DNA of 64,000 bases, taken from contig JAOULC010000012.1 in NCBI GenBank assembly GCA_029882215.1, positions 1 through 64,000 of the forward strand, written 5' to 3'. Position 1 is the first letter of the stretch. Each line of letters begins with the position of its first letter. The DNA is from Gammaproteobacteria bacterium. GTDB lineage: Bacteria; Pseudomonadota; Gammaproteobacteria; SZUA-229. Made by a program: the position numbers and the translations under genes. Positions 35,338 to 43,430 of this stretch are shown here, in pieces. Below the pieces are notes generated by a model. That model had not been told where the DNA came from. It saw only the letters and a list, made by a program, of their open reading frames with translations, and searched no databases.

Positions 35338-35969
35338 TTACTGTCATTGCTAATTTAAAAGGCGGCTCGGGTAAAAGTACTGTTACTTTTAATTTGGGAC
35401 TGTGGTTGCAGATGAAAGGACAGCCTGTCGTGGCATATGATCTTGATCCGCAACAAACGCTGTCTGATGTTGCTGAAGTAAGAAGAGAAGAAGGTTATGC
35501 ACCTCCGTTACAGGTAAATCAACCACGGGAAAGTTTACAGGATGATATGAAATATCATCCTGTACAAACGCAAGTTCTGGTTGATGTAGGAGCATCAAAT
35601 ATGCAGGCTATGAAAATAGCTCTTACTATTGCGGATAGAATTGTTATTCCAGTACCGCCTAGCCAGCCAGATGTCTGGGCGACACAACGATTTTTAAATA
35701 TCGTAAATAATCTGGAGATTAATAACAGGCCTGAAATGCGAGTATTTGTAAATAGGGCTGATACGCACCGGGCGGTAAGAGAGTCTGATGAAACTGAGGA
35801 TGTGTTACGTCAGCTACAAGGTGTTGAGTTAATCAATCAGCGGTTGCATCAACGAACTGTATACCGGCGCTCACTGAGTGAAGGACTGTCTATATTTGAG
35901 CTATCCAGACGCTCTAAAGCTGCTGATGAGTTTAATAGACTCGCAGCTATTTTGTACCCTGAACTGTAA
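35334..35969 (+). CDS. ParA/MinD-type ATPase
   Basis: A 211-residue cytosolic P-loop ATPase with the deviant Walker A motif KGGSGKST (signature lysine K9, catalytic K14) and a switch I-type DLDPQQT segment. It is short, like ParA-type proteins that position cellular cargo (McdA, ParC, MipZ-like), rather than plasmid ParA with a DNA-binding N-terminal domain. No parB or parS-like gene is adjacent. It starts with GTG overlapping the stop of the LolA-like gene by 4 bases. Three membrane proteins follow, one of them Gln-rich, which suggests it spaces a membrane-linked structure in the cell. Confidence 0.88.
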   Translation: MITVIANLKGGSGKSTVTFNLGLWLQMKGQPVVAYDLDPQQTLSDVAEVRREEGYAPPLQVNQPRESLQDDMKYHPVQTQVLVDVGASNMQAMKIALTIADRIVIPVPPSQPDVWATQRFLNIVNNLEINNRPEMRVFVNRADTHRAVRESDETEDVLRQLQGVELINQRLHQRTVYRRSLSEGLSIFELSRRSKAADEFNRLAAILYPEL

Positions 35970-36001
35970 GAAATTGAAGATAATTTAACTGGGATATGAA
36001 C

Positions 36002-36910
36002 ATGAAATTTTTTCGGCATATATTAAGTCATATTTTTTTGATATCAGTATTCTTGATAATAATTTCTGTTTTTTATTACCGCACTTTTTTGTTGCCACAA
36101 AATCTGGTTGATAGGATTGAAGTATATGTGAATGAGGTCTATCCACCTGTGCTGTTGTTCTCATCAAACAGAGATTATTTATGGAGTAGGAAAGATCGCT
36201 CACCAGTCACTTTTAATGACTTATTCGTCAAGGATGAGGTGGTCAGTGAAATTTCGGGTGAACAGATGCTTGAAAAAAATGTAACCATATCTGGTGCTGA
36301 TAAAAATAACCTTGAAAAGGGAGTTCCTAATGTAGACAGTGAAATAAATATTTTAGACAATGTCGAGGTTAAATTAAAAAAATCAGAGGATGCAGTTGTT
36401 ACTGCTGTAGTCACGCAGGAAACTCACAGCCAAGAAAAAGATAAAAAGCAGGTTATGGGTGATAATGTCCTGCGCGATGAATATATTCAGAGTGATGAAG
36501 GTTTTCCGGTTGGTAGTCGTACGGATGGCATGGTGCAAAAAAATGAGACCCAGGCAGATTCTGAGAAATCTTCCGGTAACGAAAATATAGTCGCTGTTAT
36601 ATCTGCTTATGAAGTTCTGCTGGCGGCGAGAAATTCATTTAATCATGGTGATATGGAAAATGCTGAGAAAAACTATATTCGATTAACAGAGCTTGATAAA
36701 AGTAACCCTGATGTTTACGGGGAGCTCGGCAATGTATATTACTCTCAGGGTAAATGGGAAAAGGCTGGTGAGTCTTATTATGAAGCAGCAGTTATTTTGA
36801 TTTCAAATGGAAATAAAAATCAGGTTACATATTTGCACCGTGTTATAGAAGGATTGAATGTTGAGTATGCAGATAAGCTTGCTCAGCTGATGGTGTCAAA
36901 AATAAATTGA
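36002..36910 (+). CDS. Membrane-anchored TPR-containing protein
   Basis: A 302-residue protein with one N-terminal transmembrane helix (about residues 7-27), a long acidic and variable linker and C-terminal tetratricopeptide-like repeats (about 205-270; AARNSFNHGDMENAEKNY and YGELGNVYYSQGKWEKAGESYYEAA). Topology is probably N-in with the repeats outside, but this is not certain. The repeats should bind a protein partner of the same operon. I prefer ATG 36002, 7 bases after GGGA, to ATG 35996. The specific family is not recognised. Confidence 0.75.
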   Translation: MKFFRHILSHIFLISVFLIIISVFYYRTFLLPQNLVDRIEVYVNEVYPPVLLFSSNRDYLWSRKDRSPVTFNDLFVKDEVVSEISGEQMLEKNVTISGADKNNLEKGVPNVDSEINILDNVEVKLKKSEDAVVTAVVTQETHSQEKDKKQVMGDNVLRDEYIQSDEGFPVGSRTDGMVQKNETQADSEKSSGNENIVAVISAYEVLLAARNSFNHGDMENAEKNYIRLTELDKSNPDVYGELGNVYYSQGKWEKAGESYYEAAVILISNGNKNQVTYLHRVIEGLNVEYADKLAQLMVSKIN

Positions 36911-36937
36911 TTCACTGAATCAATCTGAGGAAATAAA

Positions 36938-37453
36938 ATGAGTGACAATGAAATAAATCAGACTGACAAAAGCATAAAACACTCTGATGAAGCTTTTCAA
37001 GAAAATACAAAATATGATGAAAATAGAATAAACAGAATTGAAAGCATGGAAGAGTGCATGGGTAAAAGTCTGGATCAATTAGCCCAGGCGTTTATGGCCA
37101 GTGCGCGACGATGGGAAATGATTGTGTATCCTACAATGTTCGCCTTTATTCTTCTGGCGGGTTATGGTTTTTACCTGATCTATAGTCTGACGAATGACGT
37201 TTCGTTAGTTGTTCAGGATATGCATAAAATAACAGAAAACATGGAAAGAGTTGCAGTAAATATGGAGGCTGTTTCAAAAAATATGGTTGTAATGACACAG
37301 ACTGTTGATAGTCAGTCAACCAGTATGAAAGATATGGTTTATCACATGCGGGGAATGAATATGTCTATGAATCAGATGCGTTACGATATGTCTGTGTTGA
37401 ATAATAGTGTTAGTAGACCTATGAGTTTCATGAATGATTTCATGCCGTGGTAA
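36938..37453 (+). CDS. Single-pass membrane protein with Met-rich coiled coil
   Basis: A 171-residue protein of unrecognised family. A polar N-terminal region (1-55) precedes one transmembrane helix (about 65-87, YPTMFAFILLAGYGFYLIYSL) and a heptad-like helix rich in Met, Asn and Val (about 90-165). It probably oligomerises beyond the membrane through the coiled coil. A GAGG ribosome-binding site precedes the ATG. It follows the TPR gene by 27 bases, so it is in the same operon. Confidence 0.75.
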   Translation: MSDNEINQTDKSIKHSDEAFQENTKYDENRINRIESMEECMGKSLDQLAQAFMASARRWEMIVYPTMFAFILLAGYGFYLIYSLTNDVSLVVQDMHKITENMERVAVNMEAVSKNMVVMTQTVDSQSTSMKDMVYHMRGMNMSMNQMRYDMSVLNNSVSRPMSFMNDFMPW

Positions 37454-37492
37454 TACGGATGGTTATAAAATGATGTTGTAAGGGAGTTTGTT

Positions 37493-38314
37493 ATGAGTGA
37501 TGAATCAAAGGCGCCTGACGCTGATGAAAATATAAATGAAAATAAAAAAGCCAAACAGAAAAAAGTAACTGAGAAGCTGCAGGCAATGGGTATGATGTCA
37601 GGTGGACACAAGGAAGAATTAAAAAGTGATAACAACAAATTGTCATCAAAATTACCAAAACTATCTACAGTTATTATTGTTGTACTGATTATAGGCGGGG
37701 TTGGTTTATGGGTGGTAACTGATCGGGATAATGATCAGCTTGATTCTATATCAACTAATACTCAGTCTCATAATGCTGAAACGGGGCGTAAATTTTCATC
37801 TGAAGGGGATTATGCCTATCCGTATAGTTCCTATAACAGTCCGGCTGGTTTCAAGAAAAATAGTGATCGTGACGCAGAAAATAGCAAGCAACTGAGTCAC
37901 AGTAATAACCGGAACTATATGCAAGAGCAGTATACAAATCCTTATTATAGCGGCTACCCTCAGAATAGAAATAATACGTACCTGATAAATGAGATGAATC
38001 AAATGCCTGTGACATCACAACAGCAATACATGACGATGATACAACAGTGGCAGACAGAGCAAATACTGGCTCAGCAAAAACAGGAGAAGATGATGCAGGA
38101 GCAGTGGCTTCAGACTCAGAAAAAACGTGAGATGTTAATGCAGGAGCAGCAAAAACAAGCCCAGCATTACAGAGATCAGCAAAGACAGGCGCAAACACAG
38201 AAACAACCTTATTATGAAATGCCGCAATATTCTAATAACTGGACACAATATCCACCACCATCATATTACGTCCCTCAACAATATCCACAGCCATTGCAAT
38301 ACTATGGTCGTTAA
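37493..38314 (+). CDS. Single-pass membrane protein with Gln/Tyr/Pro-rich extracytoplasmic domain
   Basis: A 273-residue protein of unrecognised family. A charged N-terminal region (1-60, Lys and Glu rich) is followed by one transmembrane helix (about 62-80, STVIIVVLIIGGVGLWVV). The remainder is low complexity: Ser/Asn/Tyr-rich, then a Gln-rich helix (MQEQWLQTQKKREMLMQEQ) and a Tyr/Pro-rich tail. Gln-rich partners of ParA-type positioning ATPases (McdB) are known to phase separate; similarity here is compositional only. It could link the cytosolic ATPase to the secreted matrix proteins. Confidence 0.72.
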   Translation: MSDESKAPDADENINENKKAKQKKVTEKLQAMGMMSGGHKEELKSDNNKLSSKLPKLSTVIIVVLIIGGVGLWVVTDRDNDQLDSISTNTQSHNAETGRKFSSEGDYAYPYSSYNSPAGFKKNSDRDAENSKQLSHSNNRNYMQEQYTNPYYSGYPQNRNNTYLINEMNQMPVTSQQQYMTMIQQWQTEQILAQQKQEKMMQEQWLQTQKKREMLMQEQQKQAQHYRDQQRQAQTQKQPYYEMPQYSNNWTQYPPPSYYVPQQYPQPLQYYGR

Positions 38315-38348
38315 TGTTTTTCAAAACGTAATTTGTTAAGAGGGTTAT

Positions 38349-38936
38349 ATGACTATAATAAAAAACGGCCTTATTTTCCTTGGTATTCTGTTTATAATGA
38401 TTCTGTTATGGATTGTATGCGTTATAGAGCCTTCATATCATCGATTTAGTGATTTCGATGAAGCAGCAACTGAGACGTACTTTTCGTTGTTTAAAAATAT
38501 TATGGCTACTGGTAATGCCGCTGAAGCATCTGTCTGGAAACTACCGGTTGCCGAAGGTCTAAAAGCAGGTGAAGTTGAAGAGGTAATGGAGTTCGTTGCT
38601 AACGAACATAATATCAAAAATGTAGGAGTGCTGCCGCTTAGTACACAGATCGAAGCAATGACGGGAAAACCTTTTCGTTATATGAAAATATTTATGTTTT
38701 GTAATGCCTTAACAGCCGCTAAAATGGTGACCTTTAGTGATGCATATTCAGCCTATTTACCGTGCAGGGTTACATTAATCGAAGATAAGACGGGAAAGTT
38801 GTGGCTCTATTCACTTAATATGGATTTGATGATTTTTGGCGGAGAGGCTTTACCTGAGGAATTAAAAACGGAAGCTTTACAAGTAAAAGAAACAATCCTT
38901 GATATAATGAAACGCGGTGCCAGTGGTGAATTTTAA
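38349..38936 (+). CDS. DUF302-domain protein, membrane anchored
   Basis: A 195-residue protein with one N-terminal transmembrane helix (about 7-27) and a DUF302-type domain (about 80-190) including LPLSTQIEAMTGKPFRYMKIF, FCNALTAAKMV, AYLPCRVTLIEDK and WLYSLNMDLMIFGG. Two cysteines (in FCN and PCR) are conserved-looking. DUF302 proteins have no proven reaction and are often found in sulfur-oxidising proteobacteria. It is separated from the preceding gene by 34 bases and follows a standard ribosome-binding site. Confidence 0.82.
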   Translation: MTIIKNGLIFLGILFIMILLWIVCVIEPSYHRFSDFDEAATETYFSLFKNIMATGNAAEASVWKLPVAEGLKAGEVEEVMEFVANEHNIKNVGVLPLSTQIEAMTGKPFRYMKIFMFCNALTAAKMVTFSDAYSAYLPCRVTLIEDKTGKLWLYSLNMDLMIFGGEALPEELKTEALQVKETILDIMKRGASGEF

Positions 38937-38950
38937 ATAAGGTGAATGTT

Positions 38951-39667
38951 ATGTCTGCTGAAAATGATAAAAATTTAATGACAATCGCACAAATAAAAAA
39001 GCGTTTGAAATCTGTTAAAACAGAAAATACAGAAATTAAGGGCTTTCTGCTTGAAGCGGTTAATAAATTTCAGTGTCTTGATGATGTTGCAAAGGCGATT
39101 GGTATAGTGAATAAGGATTTTTCATTTTCAAATAATGTTACCTGGGATTCTGTCATATCAAAACTAGAATCTGTAAGCGATGTTGAAAATAAAGCAGATG
39201 TAATAAGCATCGATCATATACTCGAAACACTTGATGATTCTTCAAAACAAGTTAATGAAATTGCAATTCCTAAACTGCAACAATGGCGAAATAAGTGGAT
39301 GTATCAGGTGGTTTTACTTGAAGTCATTTTTTTTATATTGCTAAGCTCGACTGTTGCAGGCATAGCATATACTCAGGGTTTATGGTCAGCTGAAAATTTC
39401 TCATTTCCATTCCAGTATTTTTTTTATGAAAGACCGGTTTTTATAGCACTGGTCGGTTCACTGTCTTTTCTGAGTTTTTTAATACTACATTTCAATATCA
39501 GGCGTTATGTTGCATCTAAGCTTGCAATGAAACTGTCAGCTGAGTCATCTGAATTTGATTATTCTCGAGCATTTCTTAAAAATACCTATATGCTGCACAG
39601 TATCTTCAGGCCGGATATTGTTGGCTTAGGCTGGTTAAATAACAAATGTCGCTTTAAAAACATATAA
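38951..39667 (+). CDS. Two-TM membrane protein of unknown function
   Basis: A 238-residue protein not assignable to a family. The N-terminal 115 residues are soluble and helical. Two transmembrane helices follow (about 125-145 and 165-185) and a basic C-terminal region. ATG 38951 is correctly spaced after AGGTG; GTG 38942 is the alternative. It is the last gene of the long sigma-54-linked run. No clear intrinsic terminator is visible after it. Confidence 0.7.
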   Translation: MSAENDKNLMTIAQIKKRLKSVKTENTEIKGFLLEAVNKFQCLDDVAKAIGIVNKDFSFSNNVTWDSVISKLESVSDVENKADVISIDHILETLDDSSKQVNEIAIPKLQQWRNKWMYQVVLLEVIFFILLSSTVAGIAYTQGLWSAENFSFPFQYFFYERPVFIALVGSLSFLSFLILHFNIRRYVASKLAMKLSAESSEFDYSRAFLKNTYMLHSIFRPDIVGLGWLNNKCRFKNI

Positions 39668-39803
39668 CTTTTCAATGATAGGGTATCCTCTTTATTTTCA
39701 AAAAGCTGTCTCCAAACTCAAATACAGGTCCTATGCATAATAGTTGGACTTATGCTGATTTGGTGTTTATCCTTTGCGACTATTGCAGCTCATGGGGAAC
39801 GCC

Positions 39804-40157
39804 ATGCCCGGTTCAGACATAAAACAACTACAACAGCGCATCAGTCACTTTGCCGAAGAACGTGACTGGGATCAGTTTCATTCACCCAAAAACCTGTCTA
39901 TGGCTTTAATAGCTGAGGCGGCTGAACTGGTTGAGCATTTTCAATGGCTAACGGAAGATCAGAGTCACTCCTTGCCGGAAAATAAATTGACTGAAGTCGA
40001 GCACGAGCTTGCCGATATCTTCACCTACCTGTTGCGCATTTCAGACAAGCTAAATGTTGATCTGCTAGCAGTAACTGAACGTAAAATCCTGCTCAATGAA
40101 GAAAAATACCCTGCCGATAAGGTCCGTGGCAGTGCTAAAAAATACACCGAATATTAA
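39804..40157 (+). CDS. MazG-like nucleotide pyrophosphohydrolase
   Basis: A 117-residue all-helical NTP pyrophosphohydrolase of the MazG/RS21-C6 kind, which hydrolyses non-canonical nucleoside triphosphates (often dCTP analogues) to monophosphates. The metal-binding EExxE-ExxD pattern is visible in AEAAELVEHFQW and EVEHELADIFTYLL, and KYPADKVRG is characteristic of the subgroup. ATG 39804 has GGGGA five bases upstream; longer in-frame starts at 39774 and 39792 are less convincing. It precedes rlmJ by 11 bases and may be co-transcribed with it. Confidence 0.88.
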   Translation: MPGSDIKQLQQRISHFAEERDWDQFHSPKNLSMALIAEAAELVEHFQWLTEDQSHSLPENKLTEVEHELADIFTYLLRISDKLNVDLLAVTERKILLNEEKYPADKVRGSAKKYTEY

Positions 40158-40168
40158 GACAATTATCT

Positions 40169-41011
40169 ATGCTGAGTTACCGTCACGCCTTTCATGCTGG
40201 CAATCATGCCGATGTGTTAAAACATGTTGTATTGATGCAGATACTTGCTTATATGCAGCAAAAAGAAAAGCCTTTCCTCTATGTTGATACGCATGCCGGG
40301 GCCGGTCTGTATGATTTACGCGGTGATTGGGCGTGCAAAACACATGAATATGAAAGCGGAATAGCCCGTCTATGGTGCAATACTGAGTTACCGGAAATAT
40401 TACAAAATTATCTTCAGGCTGTACAAAATCTGAACGCTCCGGGTAGTTTGGATATTTACCCTGGTTCTCCGTGGCTGGCACATGAAATGTTAAGGCCGCA
40501 GGATAAAGCCCGCTTGTTTGAACTGCATTCAAATGAATTTAATATACTGAGTGATAACTTTTCCTCTACTAAAAATATTAAATGCGAGCAGGGCGATGGC
40601 TTTAAGGCACTGACGGCAATCCTGCCACCTGAATCGCGCCGCGCCGTTGTGCTGATTGATCCGCCTTATGAAATTAAGACGGATTATCAGACTGTCGTGC
40701 AGGCTGTTAAAGCTGCGTATAAACGCTTTGCAACAGGTATATATATGATCTGGTATCCGGTTATTAATCGTCGCGTCATCGATCAGCTTGAGCAGGAGCT
40801 GGCAGACAGTGGTATGCGAAATATTGTGCAGTTTGAACTGTCGGTGACGGCGGATGCGACAGCATCAGGGATGACCGGCAGCGGCATGATCGTGCTCAAT
40901 CCGCCCTGGCAGCTTGAGCAATCAATGAAAGCGTGTTTGCCCTGGTTACAAAAACAACTGGCGCTGGATGAAACAGCTGCTTATCGTGTATCGACAATAG
41001 TAGAAGAGTAG
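40169..41011 (+). CDS. rlmJ: 23S rRNA (adenine2030-N6)-methyltransferase
   Basis: A 280-residue SAM-dependent methyltransferase that modifies A2030 of 23S rRNA. The N-terminal MLSYRHAFHAGNHADVLKH and VDTHAGAGLYDL segments are diagnostic of RlmJ, and the catalytic N6-adenine motif is DPPY (164-167). Its length matches the family. It acts on rRNA in the cytoplasm and is not essential in E. coli. It lies 11 bases after the MazG-like gene. Confidence 0.95.
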   Translation: MLSYRHAFHAGNHADVLKHVVLMQILAYMQQKEKPFLYVDTHAGAGLYDLRGDWACKTHEYESGIARLWCNTELPEILQNYLQAVQNLNAPGSLDIYPGSPWLAHEMLRPQDKARLFELHSNEFNILSDNFSSTKNIKCEQGDGFKALTAILPPESRRAVVLIDPPYEIKTDYQTVVQAVKAAYKRFATGIYMIWYPVINRRVIDQLEQELADSGMRNIVQFELSVTADATASGMTGSGMIVLNPPWQLEQSMKACLPWLQKQLALDETAAYRVSTIVEE

Positions 41012-41174
41012 TGTCTTGTTTTATTTAAAAAATATCTGGGATGCTTTCATCCGAAGTGTGTTTGGCGCGTTAGGGCATTGATCTTTGAGTCAGCAGACTC
41101 GTTTGAAAGAGAGTTTGAGTTATTTCGTAAGTATTGATTTACGTGCCGGCTTCACACGTCTAAAAGATAGATAG

Positions 41175-41188
41175 TATCCTTTCGGATA
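41175..41188 (-). terminator. Small hairpin downstream of tRNA-Leu
   Basis: On the minus strand TATCC-GAAA-GGATA forms a 5-bp stem with a GNRA loop, 33 bases beyond the tRNA-Leu 3' end. A T-rich tract (TATCTATCTTTT) follows a few bases later. This could terminate or help process the tRNA transcript. Confidence 0.35.
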
Positions 41189-41220
41189 ACGGATTTACAA
41201 GTCACACTAGCTTGCAGTAG

Positions 41221-41307
41221 TGGTACCAGAGGCCGGACTCGAACCGGCACGCTTTTAAGGGCGGGGGATTTTGAATCCCCTGTGTATACCAATTTCACCA
41301 CTCTGGC
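41221..41307 (-). tRNA. tRNA-Leu (anticodon CAA)
   Basis: An 87-base type II tRNA on the minus strand with the long variable arm expected for leucine. The acceptor GCCAGAG (41307-41301) pairs with CTCTGGT (41231-41225, first pair G-U), and CCA is encoded at 41223-41221. The anticodon stem GGGGA/TCCCC encloses TTCAAAA, giving anticodon CAA. The region immediately 5' of it carries tandem copies related to its own 5' end. Confidence 0.96.
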
Positions 41308-41316
41308 ATTACTAAA

Positions 41317-41525
41317 TTTTAGAACGTCATCATCAGTATCTTTGCTCTTATCGCGCTGGATACCACAACACCGCTCTTGGCGTTACTATGTTTTAGAACG
41401 TCATCATCAGTATCTTTGCTCTTATCGCGCTGGATACCACAACACCGCTCTTGGCGTTACTATGTTTTAGAACGTCATCATCAGTATCTTTGCTTTTATC
41501 GCGCTGGATACCACAACACCGCTCT
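41317..41525 (-). repeat. Tandem 74-bp repeat with tRNA-Leu-like 5' fragments
   Basis: Two full 74-bp units (41317-41390 and 41391-41464) and a 61-base third unit (41465-41525, one base change) run in tandem just upstream of tRNA-Leu. Read on the minus strand each unit boundary contains a sequence close to the first 28 bases of tRNA-Leu (GCC-AGAGCGGTG-TGGTAT against GCCAGAGTGGTG-TTGGTAT). The array looks like serial duplication of the tRNA 5' end plus its leader. Frames across it are not genes. Confidence 0.85.
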
Positions 41526-41669
41526 GCCATTACTGATTTTAAGTTTCAATTTTTGGCAAAGGCCAAATTTTTACAACGATATTGTTGAAAATGAAACTCG
41601 CTTGTCAGGCTGCTCGAGAGACCTGGCAAGCGGCGTATTCTACAGGAATAGCTTTTACTTCGGCAAGCC
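41526..41669. other. Gap between tRNA-Leu repeat and yciI
   Basis: Beyond the repeat lies about 140 bases without a gene. The minus-strand promoter of the tRNA-Leu and the 3' untranslated region of yciI should fall here; no individual element can be picked with confidence. Confidence 0.3.
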
Positions 41670-41972
41670 TTACTGAGGAAATACTTTTTTAAACGGTTTG
41701 ACGGTGACGCTGTCATAAACACCGGCGGCTTTGTAAGGATCGGCTTCTGCCCAGCTTTGTGCTGCTTGCAGCGATTCAAACTCGGCAACAATCAGGCTGC
41801 CGCTGAAACCCGCTTCGCCCGGGTCTTCGCTATCGATAGCAGGGTGAGGGCCGGCGATGATCAGGCGGCCTTCTCTTTGCATTTGTTGCAGACGTTCCAG
41901 GTGTGCAGGGCGTGCAGCCAGTCGGTTCTCAAGACTGTTACTAACATCGGTTGCGATAATGGCGTATAGCAT
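41670..41972 (-). CDS. yciI: YciI-family protein
   Basis: A 100-residue ferredoxin-like-fold protein of the YciI family. The pattern [27 protein letters not shown] and the conserved histidine and aspartate ([25 protein letters not shown]) are typical. Members resemble the dimeric alpha/beta domain of muconolactone isomerase, but their reaction is mostly unknown. It overlaps the preceding yciB by 1 base and is in the usual yciB-yciI order. Confidence 0.92.
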   Translation of the reverse strand: MLYAIIATDVSNSLENRLAARPAHLERLQQMQREGRLIIAGPHPAIDSEDPGEAGFSGSLIVAEFESLQAAQSWAEADPYKAAGVYDSVTVKPFKKVFPQ

Positions 41973-42613
41973 TAAGGTTTATCCTCTGTGGTTTGTTCTG
42001 GTTTCATATAACGGGCTAAGTACACGGCCTGTGCAATCACAAAGATGAAGGTGAGACCCAACAACCCAAACAGCTTGAAGTTCACCCAGGTATCCATACG
42101 CGTTTTTTCATCCAGCTCGATGGCATAATAAAAAGCAACATAAAGGTTGGCCAGACCGCTGACAATGAAAAAAGCGACCCATGAAAAATTGAGCTTTTTC
42201 CATACCGCTTCCGGTAATTCAATTTGTCCGCCCATCATGCGATGCACCAGACTTCTTTTACCAACGTACTGGCTGATTAAAAATGCAGCGGCAAAGACCC
42301 AGTTTAGTACGGTAGGTTTCCACTGAATAAATGCAGGGTCGCCAAATGCAATGGTAATACCACCTAATACGGTGATCAGTACCAGTGAAAAAATATGCAT
42401 TTTTTCCACTGCACGTGTTTTTAACCAGTAACCGCCAACCTGGATGAAACTGGCTATGATTGCGATACCGGTTGCCAGCATAGTGGCAACAATGATTTCT
42501 GGCTGTGACGGATCAAATAAATCACCAAGCGGGGTGTTGGCTGTAATCGCGCCGGCCTGATGGTAGGTGATAAAAAACAGGATAATAGGAAAAAAATCAA
42601 TTAATAGTTTCAT
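41972..42613 (-). CDS. yciB: Inner-membrane protein YciB (septation protein A family)
   Basis: A 213-residue inner-membrane protein with five to six transmembrane helices. [14 protein letters not shown] at the start, the [14 protein letters not shown] block and [14 protein letters not shown] are typical of YciB/IspZ, which influences cell-envelope synthesis and division in enterobacteria. It overlaps yciI by 1 base and diverges from yciO with a 152-base shared promoter region. Confidence 0.93.
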   Translation of the reverse strand: MKLLIDFFPIILFFITYHQAGAITANTPLGDLFDPSQPEIIVATMLATGIAIIASFIQVGGYWLKTRAVEKMHIFSLVLITVLGGITIAFGDPAFIQWKPTVLNWVFAAAFLISQYVGKRSLVHRMMGGQIELPEAVWKKLNFSWVAFFIVSGLANLYVAFYYAIELDEKTRMDTWVNFKLFGLLGLTFIFVIAQAVYLARYMKPEQTTEDKP

Positions 42614-42765
42614 AGGATAAACAGTGTAGCGATAGTCACATATAAGGCCGATAAATCTATCATAAGTTCAGTCGATTCGATAGCCGCAGCAGGCGTTAAT
42701 TTTGATAGGATCCATCCGCTATTGAATGATAGAATAAGGCTCCTCTTAGATAAAAAATATAATAA

Positions 42766-43392
42766 ATGAGTCAGTTTTTTGAAATTCACCCCGATAATCC
42801 ACAGGGGCGCCTGATTCATCAGGCAGTTGATATTCTGGATAAAGGGGGGGTCATCGCCTATCCCACAGATTCCAGTTACGCGTTCGGTTGCCACATTGGT
42901 GACAAGAAGGCGATGGAAGTTATTCGTCGTATTCGCAAGGTGGATGATAAACATCACTTCACACTGGTCTGTAAGGATCTCGCAGAAATCTCGACTTATG
43001 CAAAAGTCAGTAATTCGGACTACCGGCTGTTAAAGTCATTAGCGCCCGGTCCTTATACTTTTCTATTGCCGGCAACGCATGAAGTTCCCCGCCGTTTAAT
43101 GCACCCCAAGCGTCGCACGATTGGTATTCGTGTCGTTGATCACCCGATTGTCACGGAATTACTGTCGACATTAGGTCAGCCGATACTGAGTTCTACCGCT
43201 ATTTTACCGGGTGAAGACTTACCGATGACAGATGCTTGGGATATCCGTGAAACGCTGGAACACTCGCTGGATTTAATCATCGATGGCGGTCATTGTGGAT
43301 TCGAGCCAACCACGGTTATAGACTTAACCGGTGACGTGCCGCTGGTCAGAAGGCAGGGAAAAGGCACCGAGCACGGCATCGAACTGGCCTGA
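42766..43392 (+). CDS. yciO: YciO-type Sua5/YrdC family protein
   Basis: A 208-residue protein of the Sua5/YrdC/YciO fold related to L-threonylcarbamoyladenylate synthase. GGVIAYPTDSSYAFGC, the nucleotide-binding KVDDKHHFTLVCKDL and RTIGIRVVDHP are characteristic of the YciO branch, whose exact role is less clear than that of TsaC. It starts a run of plus-strand genes leading to the site-2 protease and trpS. Confidence 0.93.
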   Translation: MSQFFEIHPDNPQGRLIHQAVDILDKGGVIAYPTDSSYAFGCHIGDKKAMEVIRRIRKVDDKHHFTLVCKDLAEISTYAKVSNSDYRLLKSLAPGPYTFLLPATHEVPRRLMHPKRRTIGIRVVDHPIVTELLSTLGQPILSSTAILPGEDLPMTDAWDIRETLEHSLDLIIDGGHCGFEPTTVIDLTGDVPLVRRQGKGTEHGIELA

Positions 43393-43430
43393 GCTGTCTT
43401 TTAAAATGCAACGAATGAGTAAGCAATAGC

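Noticed and set aside
35334-35969. Plasmid or chromosome partition locus
   Set aside because: The ParA-like protein lacks a DNA-binding N-terminal domain, no ParB is adjacent and no parS-like repeats are visible.
27083-39667. A complete tripartite efflux system
   Set aside because: Adaptor and pump are present, but no TolC-type outer-membrane gene is found in the operon or elsewhere in the window.
41317-41525. Possible CRISPR array
   Set aside because: Units are contiguous with no unique spacers, are 74 bp long and derive from the neighbouring tRNA; no cas gene is in the window.
41282-41676. Plus-strand reading frames across the 74-bp repeats
   Set aside because: They are made of repeat copies and tRNA sequence, have no ribosome-binding site and encode repeated peptide without family similarity.
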